From: Sphingomonas sp.
GTDB lineage: Bacteria > Pseudomonadota > Alphaproteobacteria > Sphingomonadales > Sphingomonadaceae
Assembly: GCA_017418975.1 (NCBI GenBank)
Contig: JAFOMG010000011.1
Span: 620,001-684,000 of the forward strand
DNA: 64,000 nt
Direction: 5' to 3'
The notes beneath the pieces are model-generated. The model ran no database searches. It had not been told where the DNA came from and saw only the letters and a program-made list of their open reading frames with translations. The translations under genes and the position numbers were made by a program. Below, piece after piece: positions 9,133 through 18,600 of this stretch. The stretch's first letter is position 1. Each line of letters begins with the position of its first letter.

Positions 9133-9172
9133 GGGGCGCGGTCCGACTCCCTCGGCCGCGCCCCTCTTTTTC
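9133..9172 (+). terminator. Rho-independent terminator of the alginate lyase operon
   Basis: A perfect 9-bp stem, GGGGCGCGG (9133-9141) with CCGCGCCCC (9156-9164), is followed by TCTTTTTC. It lies 15 bases after the esterase stop and separates the operon from the TSUP gene. Confidence 0.85.
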
Positions 9173-9202
9173 GTCGGCCGCGCCTGCCCTATCGGGCTGG
9201 CC

Positions 9203-9976
9203 ATGCACCTCACGCCCGACATCCTCGCCTTCCTCGTCACCATGGCGCTGCTCGCCGGCACGATCGACGCGATGGCGGGCGGCGGCGGGCTGATCTCGCT
9301 GCCCGCGCTGATGGCGGCGGGCATCCCGCCCGTCTCGGCGATCGCCACCAACAAGCTCGCCAGCGCCTGCGGCACCGGATCGGCGCTGCTCACCTATGCC
9401 CGGGCCGGCCATGTCGACTTCCGCCGCTTCGCCTTGCCCGCCTGCGGCGCCTTTGCCGGCGCGGCGGCGGGGGCGACGACGCTGCAGTTCATGAACCCCT
9501 CGTTCCTCACCGCCTTCGTGCCGGTGCTGCTGATCCTGATGGGGCTTTATTTCCTGCTGGCGCCGCGGATGAGCGAAGCCGATCGCCACGCCCGGATCGG
9601 GCCGGTGGGGCTCACGCTGATCGTCACCGGCATCGGCTTCTATGACGGGTTCTTCGGGCCGGGCACGGGCTCGTTCTTCACCACCGTGCTGGTCGCGTTG
9701 GCGGGGCTGGGGCTGGTCCGCGCGATCGGCAACACCAAGTTTCTCAACCTCTCGACCAATCTCGCCGGGCTGCTCGCGATGATCGCGGGCGGCAAGCTGC
9801 TCTGGGGGCTAGGCATCGCGATGGCGCTGGCGAACATGGCCGGCAACCAGATCGGCGCGCGGCTGGCGATCCGCTATGGCGGGCGCGGGGTGCGGCCGCT
9901 GCTCGTGCTGCTCTCGGCGGCACTGACCGTGAAGCTGCTCGCGGACCCGGCGAACCCGATCTGGGGGTGGTTCTAG
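9203..9976 (+). CDS. TSUP-family (TauE/SafE) membrane permease
   Basis: A 257-residue protein with 7-8 predicted helices. The family signature DAMAGGGGLISLPALMAAGIPP is near the N-terminus, and its internal repeat GFYDGFFGPGTGSFF is near 150. TSUP proteins are thought to move sulfonates, sulfite or other organic anions across the inner membrane. It lies behind the operon terminator and its stop is 15 bases from the convergent kdgK stop, so a place in the alginate pathway is not indicated. No clear ribosome site was seen ahead of ATG 9203. Confidence 0.82.
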   Translation: MHLTPDILAFLVTMALLAGTIDAMAGGGGLISLPALMAAGIPPVSAIATNKLASACGTGSALLTYARAGHVDFRRFALPACGAFAGAAAGATTLQFMNPSFLTAFVPVLLILMGLYFLLAPRMSEADRHARIGPVGLTLIVTGIGFYDGFFGPGTGSFFTTVLVALAGLGLVRAIGNTKFLNLSTNLAGLLAMIAGGKLLWGLGIAMALANMAGNQIGARLAIRYGGRGVRPLLVLLSAALTVKLLADPANPIWGWF

Positions 9977-9990
9977 CTTCCGAAGCGCGA

Positions 9991-11025
9991 TCAGCGCCTC
10001 ACATCGGCGCCTTTGCCCGAAAAGCCCTCCACCTCGGCGCGGGGGAGCAGCGCCATGTCGCCCGGCACGCTGTGCTTCAGGCAGGCCAGTGCGAGGCCCA
10101 GCTCGGCGGCCCGGGGCGCGGGCGCGCCTTCGATCAGCCCGTGCAGCACGCCCGCCGCGAACGCGTCGCCGCCGCCGATCCGGTCGACGATGCCGGGCAT
10201 CGCTACCTCTCCCGTCTGGAAGCCGGCATCGGGCGTGTCGATGCGCGCGGCGAGGTGGTGGCAGTCGCTGGTCTCGACCCGGCGGGCGGTGGAAGCGATC
10301 CACCGCAGGTTCGCAAAGGCGGCGAACCCGGCCAGCGCGGCCTCGCGCCGGCGCGCCGCGCCATCGCCCGAAAAGGGATGGTCGAGCAGCAGCGCCATGT
10401 CGCGGTGATTGGCGAAGAACAGGTCGGCCCGGCGGACCAGGCCGGTCAGGATGGCGCGCGGATCGCCGTCCCAGCGCTCCCACAGGCTGGCGCGGTAGTT
10501 GCCGTCGAACGACACGCGCATGCCGGCGGCCCGTGCTGCGGCCATCGCCGCGCCGGTGGCGGCGGCGAGATCGGGGCCGAGCGCCGGAGTGATGCCCGAG
10601 ACATGGAGCCATTCGGCGCCCGCGAACGCCGCAGGCCAGTCGAACGCGGACCAGTCATGCGCCGCGAAGGCGCTGCCGGCGCGATCGTAGAGGATCTCGG
10701 AGGGGCGCAGCGATCCGCCGGGGCTGAGAAAATACAGGCCCTGGCGGCCGGGCGCGCGGAAGCTGGGAGCCAGGTCCACGCCCGCGGCCGCAAGCGCGCG
10801 CCAGGCGCCGTCGCCCAGGCCGCCGGACGGGATCGCCGAGACCAGTGCCGCGCGGTGCCCGAGCGCGGCCAGCGCGGCGACGACATTGGCTTCCGCCCCG
10901 CCGATATGGAGGTCGAGCGCGTGCGCCTGGGGCAGCTGGACCCGCCCCCGCGTCGCGAGCCGGGTGAGCACTTCGCCGAAGCCGATAAGCCGCGCCGGGC
11001 CATTGCTGGCCGATCCGGTTGCCAT
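9991..11025 (-). CDS. kdgK: 2-keto-3-deoxygluconate kinase (PfkB family)
   Basis: A 344-residue sugar kinase that would phosphorylate KDG, the product of DEH reduction, to KDPG for the Entner-Doudoroff aldolase. PfkB signature 1 (GGAEANVVAALAALGH) lies near 43-58. Signature 2 (DRIGGGDAFAAGVLHG) is C-terminal, with the catalytic Asp in GGGD; the usual GAGD is GGGD here, as in several KDG kinases. ATG 11025 is chosen over upstream ATG 11058 because AGGAGG lies five bases 5' of it. It is divergent from the TonB receptor across an intergenic region with two ATTGGTAT motifs. Confidence 0.88.
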   Translation of the reverse strand: MATGSASNGPARLIGFGEVLTRLATRGRVQLPQAHALDLHIGGAEANVVAALAALGHRAALVSAIPSGGLGDGAWRALAAAGVDLAPSFRAPGRQGLYFLSPGGSLRPSEILYDRAGSAFAAHDWSAFDWPAAFAGAEWLHVSGITPALGPDLAAATGAAMAAARAAGMRVSFDGNYRASLWERWDGDPRAILTGLVRRADLFFANHRDMALLLDHPFSGDGAARRREAALAGFAAFANLRWIASTARRVETSDCHHLAARIDTPDAGFQTGEVAMPGIVDRIGGGDAFAAGVLHGLIEGAPAPRAAELGLALACLKHSVPGDMALLPRAEVEGFSGKGADVRR

Positions 11026-11154
11026 CCAATCCTCCTGTCCCGTTTCGTGAGGTGGCACTAAGCGGATTGGATAATTGGTATCAAGGTAACATTGACATCA
11101 TTTGGGATATTGGTTCATGTAATTGGTATAAGAATACAATCGGGGAGGATTTGA
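11026..11154. promoter_or_regulatory. Divergent kdgK / TonB-receptor regulatory region
   Basis: A 129-bp AT-rich region carries ATTGGTAT twice, at 11074-11081 and 11122-11129. The second forms an imperfect palindrome with ATACAAT at 11134-11140. TTGACA (11092-11097) could serve as a -35 element toward the receptor. GGGGAGG at 11142-11148 is the receptor ribosome site. The shared motif suggests both genes answer to the GntR regulator encoded at 14126. Confidence 0.5.
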
Positions 11155-14028
11155 ATGGCTATGGTCTCCATCCGTGCGTGCGCGCGCGGCCGCTCGGTAT
11201 TGCTGGCGGGCGCCTCGATCGCCGCGGCGCTGGCGGCGGTGCCGGCCCGGGCCCAGGATGGCGCGCCCGCGCCGGCGGACACGCCGGCGGCGGAGCAGAG
11301 CCGGGAAGACCAGATCGTCGTCACCGGCATCCGCGAGACGATCCAGACCTCGATCCAGTCGAAGCGCAATGCGGATGCGATCGTCGATGCGGTATCGTCG
11401 AAGGAGATCGGCGAGCTGCCCGGCCAGTCGGTCGGCGAAGTGATCGCGACGATCACCGGTGCCTCGATCGACCGCGCCAATTACGGCCCCACCGAAGTCT
11501 CGATCCGCGGCCTCGGCTCGGGCCTGAGCATGACGACGCTGAACCGGCGCGAGGCGACCAACGGCTCGGGCGACCGGGCAGTGAATTTCGGCCAGTTCCC
11601 CTCCGAGCTGTTCAACGCGATCAAGATCTACAAGACGCAGCAGGCGGACCTGATCGAAGGCGGCGTGGCCGGCCTGATCGAGCTGGAGACGCGCAAGCCG
11701 CTCGACCATAAGCGCCGCCAGATCCAGGCCGAGATCAAGGGCAACCTCAATCCCTATCAGGACCGGATCAGCGGCCGGAACCCCTATGGCTACCGGGCGA
11801 CGGCCAGCTATATCGACCAGTTCGATATCGGCGCGCTGGGCAGGCTCGGCGTCTCGATCGGCTATCAGCGCAACGATGTGAACGATCCGGTCGAGCGCTT
11901 CTACACCAGCACGACCTGGTTCACCTGCAACGCCGCGGTGATCTCCACCGCCAACTGCACCGAAGTGACGCGCCAGCAGGGCAATGCGGGCACGCCTTAT
12001 TATCATGCGTCCAACTCGTATCTCTATCGCCAGATGATCACGTCGGACCTGCGCAATGCGGTGTTCGGCGCGGTGCAGTGGCAGCCGAGCCCGACGATCG
12101 ACGTCAATCTCGACCTGCAATATTCACGGCGCCAATATAGCGAGCAGCGCAACGATTTCGGCACCGCCGAGGGGCGCTACAACCTTCACAATGTGGTGAT
12201 CGGCGACAACCACCAGATGCTCTCGGCCGATGGCTCGGCGACGATGCAGACGGTGTCGGGCCTGTTCCTGCGCGACGAGAAATATCTGGGCTTTGGCGGC
12301 AATGTCGAATGGAAGCCGGCGGATCGGCTCACCGTGACGGCCGATTTCGGCTATTCGCACACCTCCCGGCTCGACATCACCCGCCAGGTCCGCCTGCGCA
12401 CCGATCCGTTCGACATCTATGGCGTGCGCACGCCGATCAACAATCAGCGTATCCCCTATCATGTCGACTTCACGCAGAGCTTCCTGCCGGCCTTCGCCTA
12501 TGATCCGCGCTTCGACCCCACCGACCATGACCTGTTCAGCGACGATGCCCGGCTGACCCGATCGCAGGACGGCCGCGACGACGAGATCCATTCGGCCCGG
12601 CTCGACGCGAGCTACAAGCTGGATGGCTTCCTCGAGCGGATCGACATTGGCGGGCGCTGGGCCAGGCGGAAATTCTTCGGCTACAGCAATGATGTGAACA
12701 TCGACCAGAACGACCTGGCGGTGGACCGCAGAGTGAATCTGGCCTGTCGCACGCCCTTTCCCGAGCGCAACTTCTTCGCCGATGCGCCGAGCCGGGGGAT
12801 CGGCGGCTACGCCACCTTCGACGTGCTCTGCGAGTTCCGCAACTATCTGGGCACCGAGGATCCGGGCAATAGCGGCGACCTGCGCGCCGTGGAGAATTCG
12901 GACGTCACCGAAGAGACTTGGGCCGGCTATGCGATGGCGACCTATTCGGGGCGGTTCGCCGGCATCCCGGTGCGCGGCAATTTCGGCGTGCGCGGCGTGC
13001 ATACCCAGGTTACCGCCCGGGGACTGCGCTCGGGCCTCGACGTGATCAACAACAGCGACGGCACGATCTCGCTGCGCGCCAATGGCAGCTTCACCGATAC
13101 CAGGATCGCCGCGGGCACGATGCGCTGGCTGCCCAGCGTCAACGCGATCTTCGACGTCGCACCCAGGATGCGGGTGCGCGCGGGCATCTATCGCGCCATG
13201 TCGCGCCCGGCGCCGAGCGCGCTGGGGGCCGGGCGGAACATCACGCTGGAAGTGGGGAACGGCTTCACTTCGGTGACCGACGCGATCAACTCGATCATCG
13301 CCACCGGCAGCCCGCGGCTGAAGCCGACCATGTCGTGGAACGGCGACCTGGCGTTCGAATATTATGCCAACAAGGACACGCTGTTCGCCGCGACCGCCTA
13401 TTACAAGCGCTTCAGCGGCGGGAAGATCCCGATCACCGCCGATGAGGATTTCACCATCGGCGGCCAGGACTATGCGGTGCCCGTCACCCAGACGGCGAAC
13501 AGCAACGCCAAGGCCGACCTCTACGGCCTGGAGATCACGGCCTCGAACCGGTTCAGCTGGCTGCCGCATCCGCTCGACGGGCTGGGCGTGAAGCTGAGCT
13601 ACAATTACGCCTGGTCGAACTACAAGACCCAGGACATCCGCTATGGCGATGTGGTGGACGGCGTGACGGGCGCGCTGATCCCTGGGCTGATCCCGGCGGC
13701 GGGCCTGAGCGGCTATTCGAAGCACGTCTTCTCGGCCCAGGCCTTTTACGAGATCGGGCCGATCTCGCTCCAGGGCATCTATCGCTACCGCTCGCGCTAT
13801 TATCAGGCGTTCACCAGCGACAATACCCAGCTGCGCTATGTCGAGGGCAACAACACGTTCGACGCGAACCTGAGCTACCGGATCAACAAGGTCGCCGATA
13901 TCCGCTTCCAGGCGCTCAACCTCTTCAACGCGCCGCGCGTCGAGTATATGCCGGTCGTCGGCAGCACCCGGAACGTCGAATATTACGGGCCGCAATATTT
14001 CCTGAGCTTCCGCATTCGCCTGCGCTGA
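11155..14028 (+). CDS. TonB-dependent receptor, large Caulobacter/Xanthomonas type (probable alginate oligomer receptor)
   Basis: A 957-residue outer-membrane receptor. Signal peptide to about residue 33 (VPARAQ), TonB-box-like QIVVTGIRETI at about 53-63, a plug with EIGELPGQSVGEVIATITG and VSIRGLGSG, and a long barrel ending in ...YFLSFRIRLR. This architecture matches the large receptor class common in carbohydrate-utilisation loci of sphingomonads and xanthomonads. GGGGAGG lies 6 bases before ATG 11155. Location between kdgK and the GntR gene with shared upstream motifs supports uptake of alginate or its oligomers. Confidence 0.9.
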   Translation: MAMVSIRACARGRSVLLAGASIAAALAAVPARAQDGAPAPADTPAAEQSREDQIVVTGIRETIQTSIQSKRNADAIVDAVSSKEIGELPGQSVGEVIATITGASIDRANYGPTEVSIRGLGSGLSMTTLNRREATNGSGDRAVNFGQFPSELFNAIKIYKTQQADLIEGGVAGLIELETRKPLDHKRRQIQAEIKGNLNPYQDRISGRNPYGYRATASYIDQFDIGALGRLGVSIGYQRNDVNDPVERFYTSTTWFTCNAAVISTANCTEVTRQQGNAGTPYYHASNSYLYRQMITSDLRNAVFGAVQWQPSPTIDVNLDLQYSRRQYSEQRNDFGTAEGRYNLHNVVIGDNHQMLSADGSATMQTVSGLFLRDEKYLGFGGNVEWKPADRLTVTADFGYSHTSRLDITRQVRLRTDPFDIYGVRTPINNQRIPYHVDFTQSFLPAFAYDPRFDPTDHDLFSDDARLTRSQDGRDDEIHSARLDASYKLDGFLERIDIGGRWARRKFFGYSNDVNIDQNDLAVDRRVNLACRTPFPERNFFADAPSRGIGGYATFDVLCEFRNYLGTEDPGNSGDLRAVENSDVTEETWAGYAMATYSGRFAGIPVRGNFGVRGVHTQVTARGLRSGLDVINNSDGTISLRANGSFTDTRIAAGTMRWLPSVNAIFDVAPRMRVRAGIYRAMSRPAPSALGAGRNITLEVGNGFTSVTDAINSIIATGSPRLKPTMSWNGDLAFEYYANKDTLFAATAYYKRFSGGKIPITADEDFTIGGQDYAVPVTQTANSNAKADLYGLEITASNRFSWLPHPLDGLGVKLSYNYAWSNYKTQDIRYGDVVDGVTGALIPGLIPAAGLSGYSKHVFSAQAFYEIGPISLQGIYRYRSRYYQAFTSDNTQLRYVEGNNTFDANLSYRINKVADIRFQALNLFNAPRVEYMPVVGSTRNVEYYGPQYFLSFRIRLR

Positions 14029-14125
14029 TCTGGGCCGAGTGTAGCGGTGCGGACCAATTGCCTATTCCAAATGCCGGCGGTCTGGGGCATTGCTGAGGGG
14101 TAGACCAAGCTTACCGAGGATCTCC
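14029..14125 (+). promoter_or_regulatory. Upstream region of the GntR regulator gene
   Basis: The 97-bp gap contains ACCAATTGCCTATTCCAAAT (14053-14072), which has diverged half-sites of the ATTGGTAT motif. That would fit autoregulation. GAGGA at 14116-14120 is the ribosome site of ATG 14126. No terminator hairpin was seen after the receptor gene, so read-through is possible. Confidence 0.3.
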
Positions 14126-14872
14126 ATGGCCGAACGCCGTCTCTTCCAGGATATCGCCGAGCGTATCGCGGCGATGATCGCGGAGGGCACTTTCCCTCCC
14201 GGCTCGCGCCTGCCCGGGGAGCGGGAGATGGCGGAGCGGCTGGGCGTGAGCCGCGTGACGATCCGCGAGGCGGAGATCGCGCTCCAGGCCCAGGGCCTGG
14301 TGCGGATCAAGACCGGATCAGGCGTCTATGTCTGCGATCGCGGCGAGCAGAATGCGGGTGCGCTGCCGGTGGTGAGCGCATTCGAGCTGACCGAGGCGCG
14401 CTCGCTGTTCGAATCGGAAGCCGCGGCGCTGGCGGCGCCGACGATCAGCGACGAGCAGATCCAGGTGCTGGAATCGCTGGTGGCCGCAATGGACGAGGCG
14501 GAGGAGGGCAGCGCCGCCGCCACCGAGGCGGACCGCGCCTTCCACCTCACCATCGCCAGCGCCTCGGGCAACCAGGCGATCATGTTCGTGATCAACAGCC
14601 TGTGGCGGATGCGCACCGAGATACCGGAGATCTGCGCGCTCCATGCCTCGGTCTGCGGCAAGGACGAGGACAGCCGCCACGACGAGCACGCCGCCGTGCT
14701 CGAGGCGCTGAAGAAGCGCGATTCGGCGGCGGCGCGCACGGCGATGCGCAAGCATTTCAGCCGCCTGCTCGAGGCGATGCTGAAGGCCTCGGAAGAGCGC
14801 GAGATCCTCGAGCTCCGCCGCAAGGCCGAAGCCAGCCGCAACCGCTTCCTGATCAGCGCCCAGCTGAGCTGA
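14126..14872 (+). CDS. GntR-family regulator, FadR subfamily (FCD domain)
   Basis: A 248-residue DNA-binding regulator. Winged helix-turn-helix at about 5-70 (GSRLPGEREMAERLGVSRVTIREA), then an all-helical FCD ligand domain (about 80-225). Metal/ligand residues are visible in EADRAFHLTIASASGN and in SRHDEHAAVLEALKKRD. The family includes UxuR, ExuR and other uronate sensors. ATG 14126 is preferred over TTG 14090 because GAGGA lies five bases 5'. It probably represses the lyase operon, kdgK and the receptor and is relieved by a pathway uronate such as KDG; that is inferred from position and motifs. Confidence 0.85.
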   Translation: MAERRLFQDIAERIAAMIAEGTFPPGSRLPGEREMAERLGVSRVTIREAEIALQAQGLVRIKTGSGVYVCDRGEQNAGALPVVSAFELTEARSLFESEAAALAAPTISDEQIQVLESLVAAMDEAEEGSAAATEADRAFHLTIASASGNQAIMFVINSLWRMRTEIPEICALHASVCGKDEDSRHDEHAAVLEALKKRDSAAARTAMRKHFSRLLEAMLKASEEREILELRRKAEASRNRFLISAQLS

Positions 14873-14974
14873 TCCGCGCGCCGCGGCGCCGGTTTTCCCA
14901 GCCTCTCGATCGCGCCGCGCGAGCCGCGGCGCGATGCCGTGCGCGCCTGTCCCGAAGTTGGCCTGACCAGTCTC

Positions 14975-15064
14975 TTGACTCCTGCGCAAAACTACGCCCT
15001 ATTGGTATGACACCGGTAACCAAAGCCATCTGACAGATAAAGGCCGGTACAGGGAGAGGTTGGG
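14975..15064 (+). promoter_or_regulatory. Orphan promoter carrying the ATTGGTAT motif
   Basis: TTGACT (14975-14980) is followed after an 18-bp spacer by CTATTG, and ATTGGTAT (15001-15008) overlaps this -10 position. ACCGGTAACCAA follows at 15012-15023. This looks like a promoter under the local GntR repressor, but no large gene starts behind it; only a 12-codon ORF follows. Confidence 0.35.
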
Positions 15065-15103
15065 ATGTTGAAACGCGCAATGGATATTCATTCGGAACCC
15101 TAG
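15065..15103 (+). CDS. Mini-ORF of 12 codons behind the orphan promoter
   Basis: The sequence encodes MLKRAMDIHSEP and a TAG stop. A purine-rich stretch (GGGAGAGG, about 15052-15059) sits at ribosome-site distance. It may be a leader peptide, the stump of a deleted gene, or chance. The next large gene starts 500 bases further on. Confidence 0.25.
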   Translation: MLKRAMDIHSEP

Positions 15104-15604
15104 CGGGAGCCCGTCGCCTCGGGCGGCTTCGAACAAAATGCTCCGGACAATCGGAATCGGTTGGCGATAACTGGCCTGACCGTGCGCGGCCGTGCGTCGG
15201 GCGGGCTGGCGCATATGGCCGCCGGGTTGCCGTTGCGTGTCGCTTGCGCGTGACCGCTCGGCCACCGCTGTGGCTGCGAACCGATTGCCTGCCGATTTGC
15301 CTGTAGATTGCCTATACCTGTTTGGATTACTGGACTGGCAATTATATTGACTCCGGACTGGGGATCGGGCCTTATCCTTCATAATTCCGCAATCGGACCG
15401 TCCAGGCCGGGAAAAGCCGGAAACGAGCAGAGAGGTGCGTGATGGGAGTGCAAGCGACGATGCCGACGCCGGCCTAGCCGGCACGACGCCGCCGGGGGGC
15501 GGCGAGGGCGGGCGCCGCGGCGCGGGCCCTGACGAAATCACCAGCGGCCAGGCGACTGGCGATGACCGATGCGGCCGAAGACGCCGCGATGGGGAGGAAG
15601 ACTC
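15104..15604 (+). other. Non-coding interval upstream of the autotransporter
   Basis: No convincing gene was seen in these 500 bases. TTGACT at about 15346 followed by CCTTAT at 17-bp spacing may be the autotransporter promoter. A short palindrome, GCCGGC-CTA-GCCGGC, lies near 15470-15485. GGGGAGGAA at 15591-15599 is the ribosome site of the autotransporter. Confidence 0.4.
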
Positions 15605-18600
15605 ATGACCTTTTCGATCCGCGCCCGCAGCATGCGCACGCGCCTGCTCCTTTCGGCCTGCTTCGTGGCGCTGCCCGGCACGGCCTTTGCGCAAACCACG
15701 GTGTCGAACACGCGCACGACCAGCGTCAGCGTCAGCGGCGCCGGTACGGTGACGGTGACGTCGACCGGCACCATCACGACGCCCGCCGGCACCAGCCAGG
15801 CAGTCAACATCAACGGCGCCAGCACGGGCACCGGCGTCGTCGTCACCAACAACGGCACGATCGAATCGACCGACGCCACCGGTGCCGGCCGCGCGATCAA
15901 CAGCGCGCCCGCCGGAACCCTCGATCGCACGGCGACGATCGTGAACACCGGGATCATCCGCGCCAACAACGATGCGATCCGCTTCGCCGAAGGCTCGACC
16001 GGCGACACGGGCCCCGACACCGGCGTGGTCACCATCACCAATTCCGGCACGATCATCAGCCTGTCCCAGGGCACTGCCTTCAGCGGCGCGGCGCCGCAGG
16101 GCATCGAGTTCAGCCTGGCGTCGGCCAGCCTGGTGCTGAACAACCAGGCGGGCGGTGCGATCACCGGCGCGCAGGGCATCCAGAGCAGCGGCACGACCAC
16201 GATCACCAATGCCGGAACGATCACCGGCACCGGCATGCTCAACGGCGCGGCCTCCAGCCAGGGCGAAGGCGTGCGCGGCCATAATGGCGGCACCCTGATG
16301 CTGACCAACGAGGCGACGGGCGTGATCACCGGCGCGTTCGGCGTGTTCGGCACGGGCAATACCACGATCATCAACCGCGGCACGATCAGCGGCAGCGCCA
16401 ATGGCGGCGTCAGCAGCGGCTCCAGCCCCCTGGGGCGCGAGGCGATCCGCATCAACCTTGGCCTGAACACGGTCAACAGCGTGACGCTGGCGGCGGGCAG
16501 CACCACCACCGGCGCCTCCACCAACGCCGTGACCTTCGGCGGCGCGCCGGCCACCAACACCAACGTCACCAACACGCTGACGGTGGAGACCGGCGCGACG
16601 ATCAACGGCAACCTCGTGGGCTGGAACGGCGATCCGGTCTCCGGCACCACCGTCACCGACATCCTCAACCTCACCGGCACCGGCTCGCAGGTGCTGGTGA
16701 ACGCCAGCTACTTCGAGGCGCTGAACGTGCAGGGCGGCACCTGGGGCATCATCAACAGCCAGACGCTGGCGAACGGCGCCACCATCGCCGCCGGCGCGAC
16801 GCTGCGCTTCGACGATTATGACACCAGCAGCGGCGGCTCGGTGAGCGGCACGATCCTCAACAACGGCACGCTAATCTACAACCGCACGCGCAACCTGCAG
16901 ACCGCCGGCGCGATCAGCGGCTCCGGCGGCCTGCAACTGGTCAACAGCGGCAACCTGACGCTGACCACTGCCAACAGCTATTCCGGCGACACGATCATCA
17001 GCGGCACCGGCATGCTGCGCACCGGCCTGCTCGCCAACAGCTTCTCGGCCAATTCGGCGGTGATCCTGGGCAGCGGCGGCACGCTCGACCTGAACGGCGT
17101 CGATGGTTCCGGCAGCAGCACCCTGATCGGCTACAACCAGACGATCGGCAATCTTTCGGGCAGCGGCACGGTGGATACCGGCCGCAACGTCGGCGCGACG
17201 CTCACCACCGGCGGGCTCGGCGGCGACACGATTTTCTCGGGCGTCGTCCGCGGGCTGAACAGCGGTGTCGCCGGCATCGGCGGCGGGCTGACCAAGGTGG
17301 GCAGCGGCACGCTGACCCTGTCGGGCCAGAACACCACCAACGGCGTGCTCGCCGTCACCGGCGGCGGCGTGGCGCTTTCCGGCCTCTGGTCGGGCGCGGT
17401 GACCATGGCGGCCGGCACCACCCTCTCCGGCGCGGGCCAGGTGAGCGGGGTGCTCGATGCCTCGGGCGCGACGATCGCCCCGGGCAATGGCGGGGTCGGC
17501 ACGCTCACCACCGGCGGCCTGATCCTGTCCGCCGGCTCGGTGCTCAACTATGACCTCGCCGCCCCGGGCACGGGCGACCGCATCCAGGTGAACGGCGACC
17601 TCGTCCTCGACGGCACGCTCAACGTGCACGACGTCGGCGGCTTCGGCGAGGGCGTCTACCGGCTGATCAACTATACCGGCGCGCTAACCGACAACGGCCT
17701 GGCGATCGGCGGCGTGCCCGCCGGCGCCAATGGCGGCCTGATGACCATCCAGACCTCGGTCGCGACGCAGGTGAACCTGGTCTACGGCACGCCGACGGCG
17801 GCCACGATCCAGTTCTGGGACGGCACCGACAATTCGGGTGACGGCGTGGCCCAGGGCGGCAGCGGCAGCTGGACCAACAGCTTCCCCAACTGGACCGACG
17901 CGACCGGCACCAACAACACCGGCTGGGCCGGCGCGTTCGGCGTGTTCGGCGGCGCGGCGGGCACGGTGACGGTGGACGACGCGATCCTGTTCACCGGCGC
18001 GCAGTTCATGACGGACGGCTATGTGATCGCCGCCGGCACCGGCACGCTGACCACCAACACCGCGCTCACCAACATCCGCGTCGATCCCGGCCTGACCGCC
18101 ACGATCGGCGCGGCGATCGGCGGAACCGGCGGCCTGATCAAGAACGATGCCGGCACGCTGATCCTTGCCGGCGCGAACGGCTATGCCGGGGCGACCAATG
18201 TGCAGGGCGGCACGCTGGTGGCGCTGAACGGCGGCGCGCTGCCGGCGACGAGCAACGTCTCGGTCGCCGCCGGCGCGACGCTCGACATTCGCGCGAACCA
18301 GATTGTGGGCGGCCTGAACGGCGCGGGCAGCGTGCTGCTCGGCGCCAACCTGACCACCGGCGGGCTGGGCGCGAATGACAGCTTCACCGGCATCGCCAGC
18401 GGCAATGGCGGCCTGACCAAGAGCGGCAGCGGCACGCTGACGCTCGGCGGCGCCAACACCTATCTCGGCGCGACCCAGGTGAACGCCGGCACGCTCCAGC
18501 TCGACGGCAGCGTCGCCGGCGCGGTCAACGTCGCCGGCGGCGCGACGCTTTCCGGCTCGGGCAGCGCGGCGGGCGTGGTGACGATCGCCGACGGCGCGCA

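Noticed and set aside
9203..9976. TSUP permease as part of the alginate pathway
   Set aside because: It lies behind a strong terminator, has no ATTGGTAT motif upstream and its family moves sulfur-containing or small organic anions.
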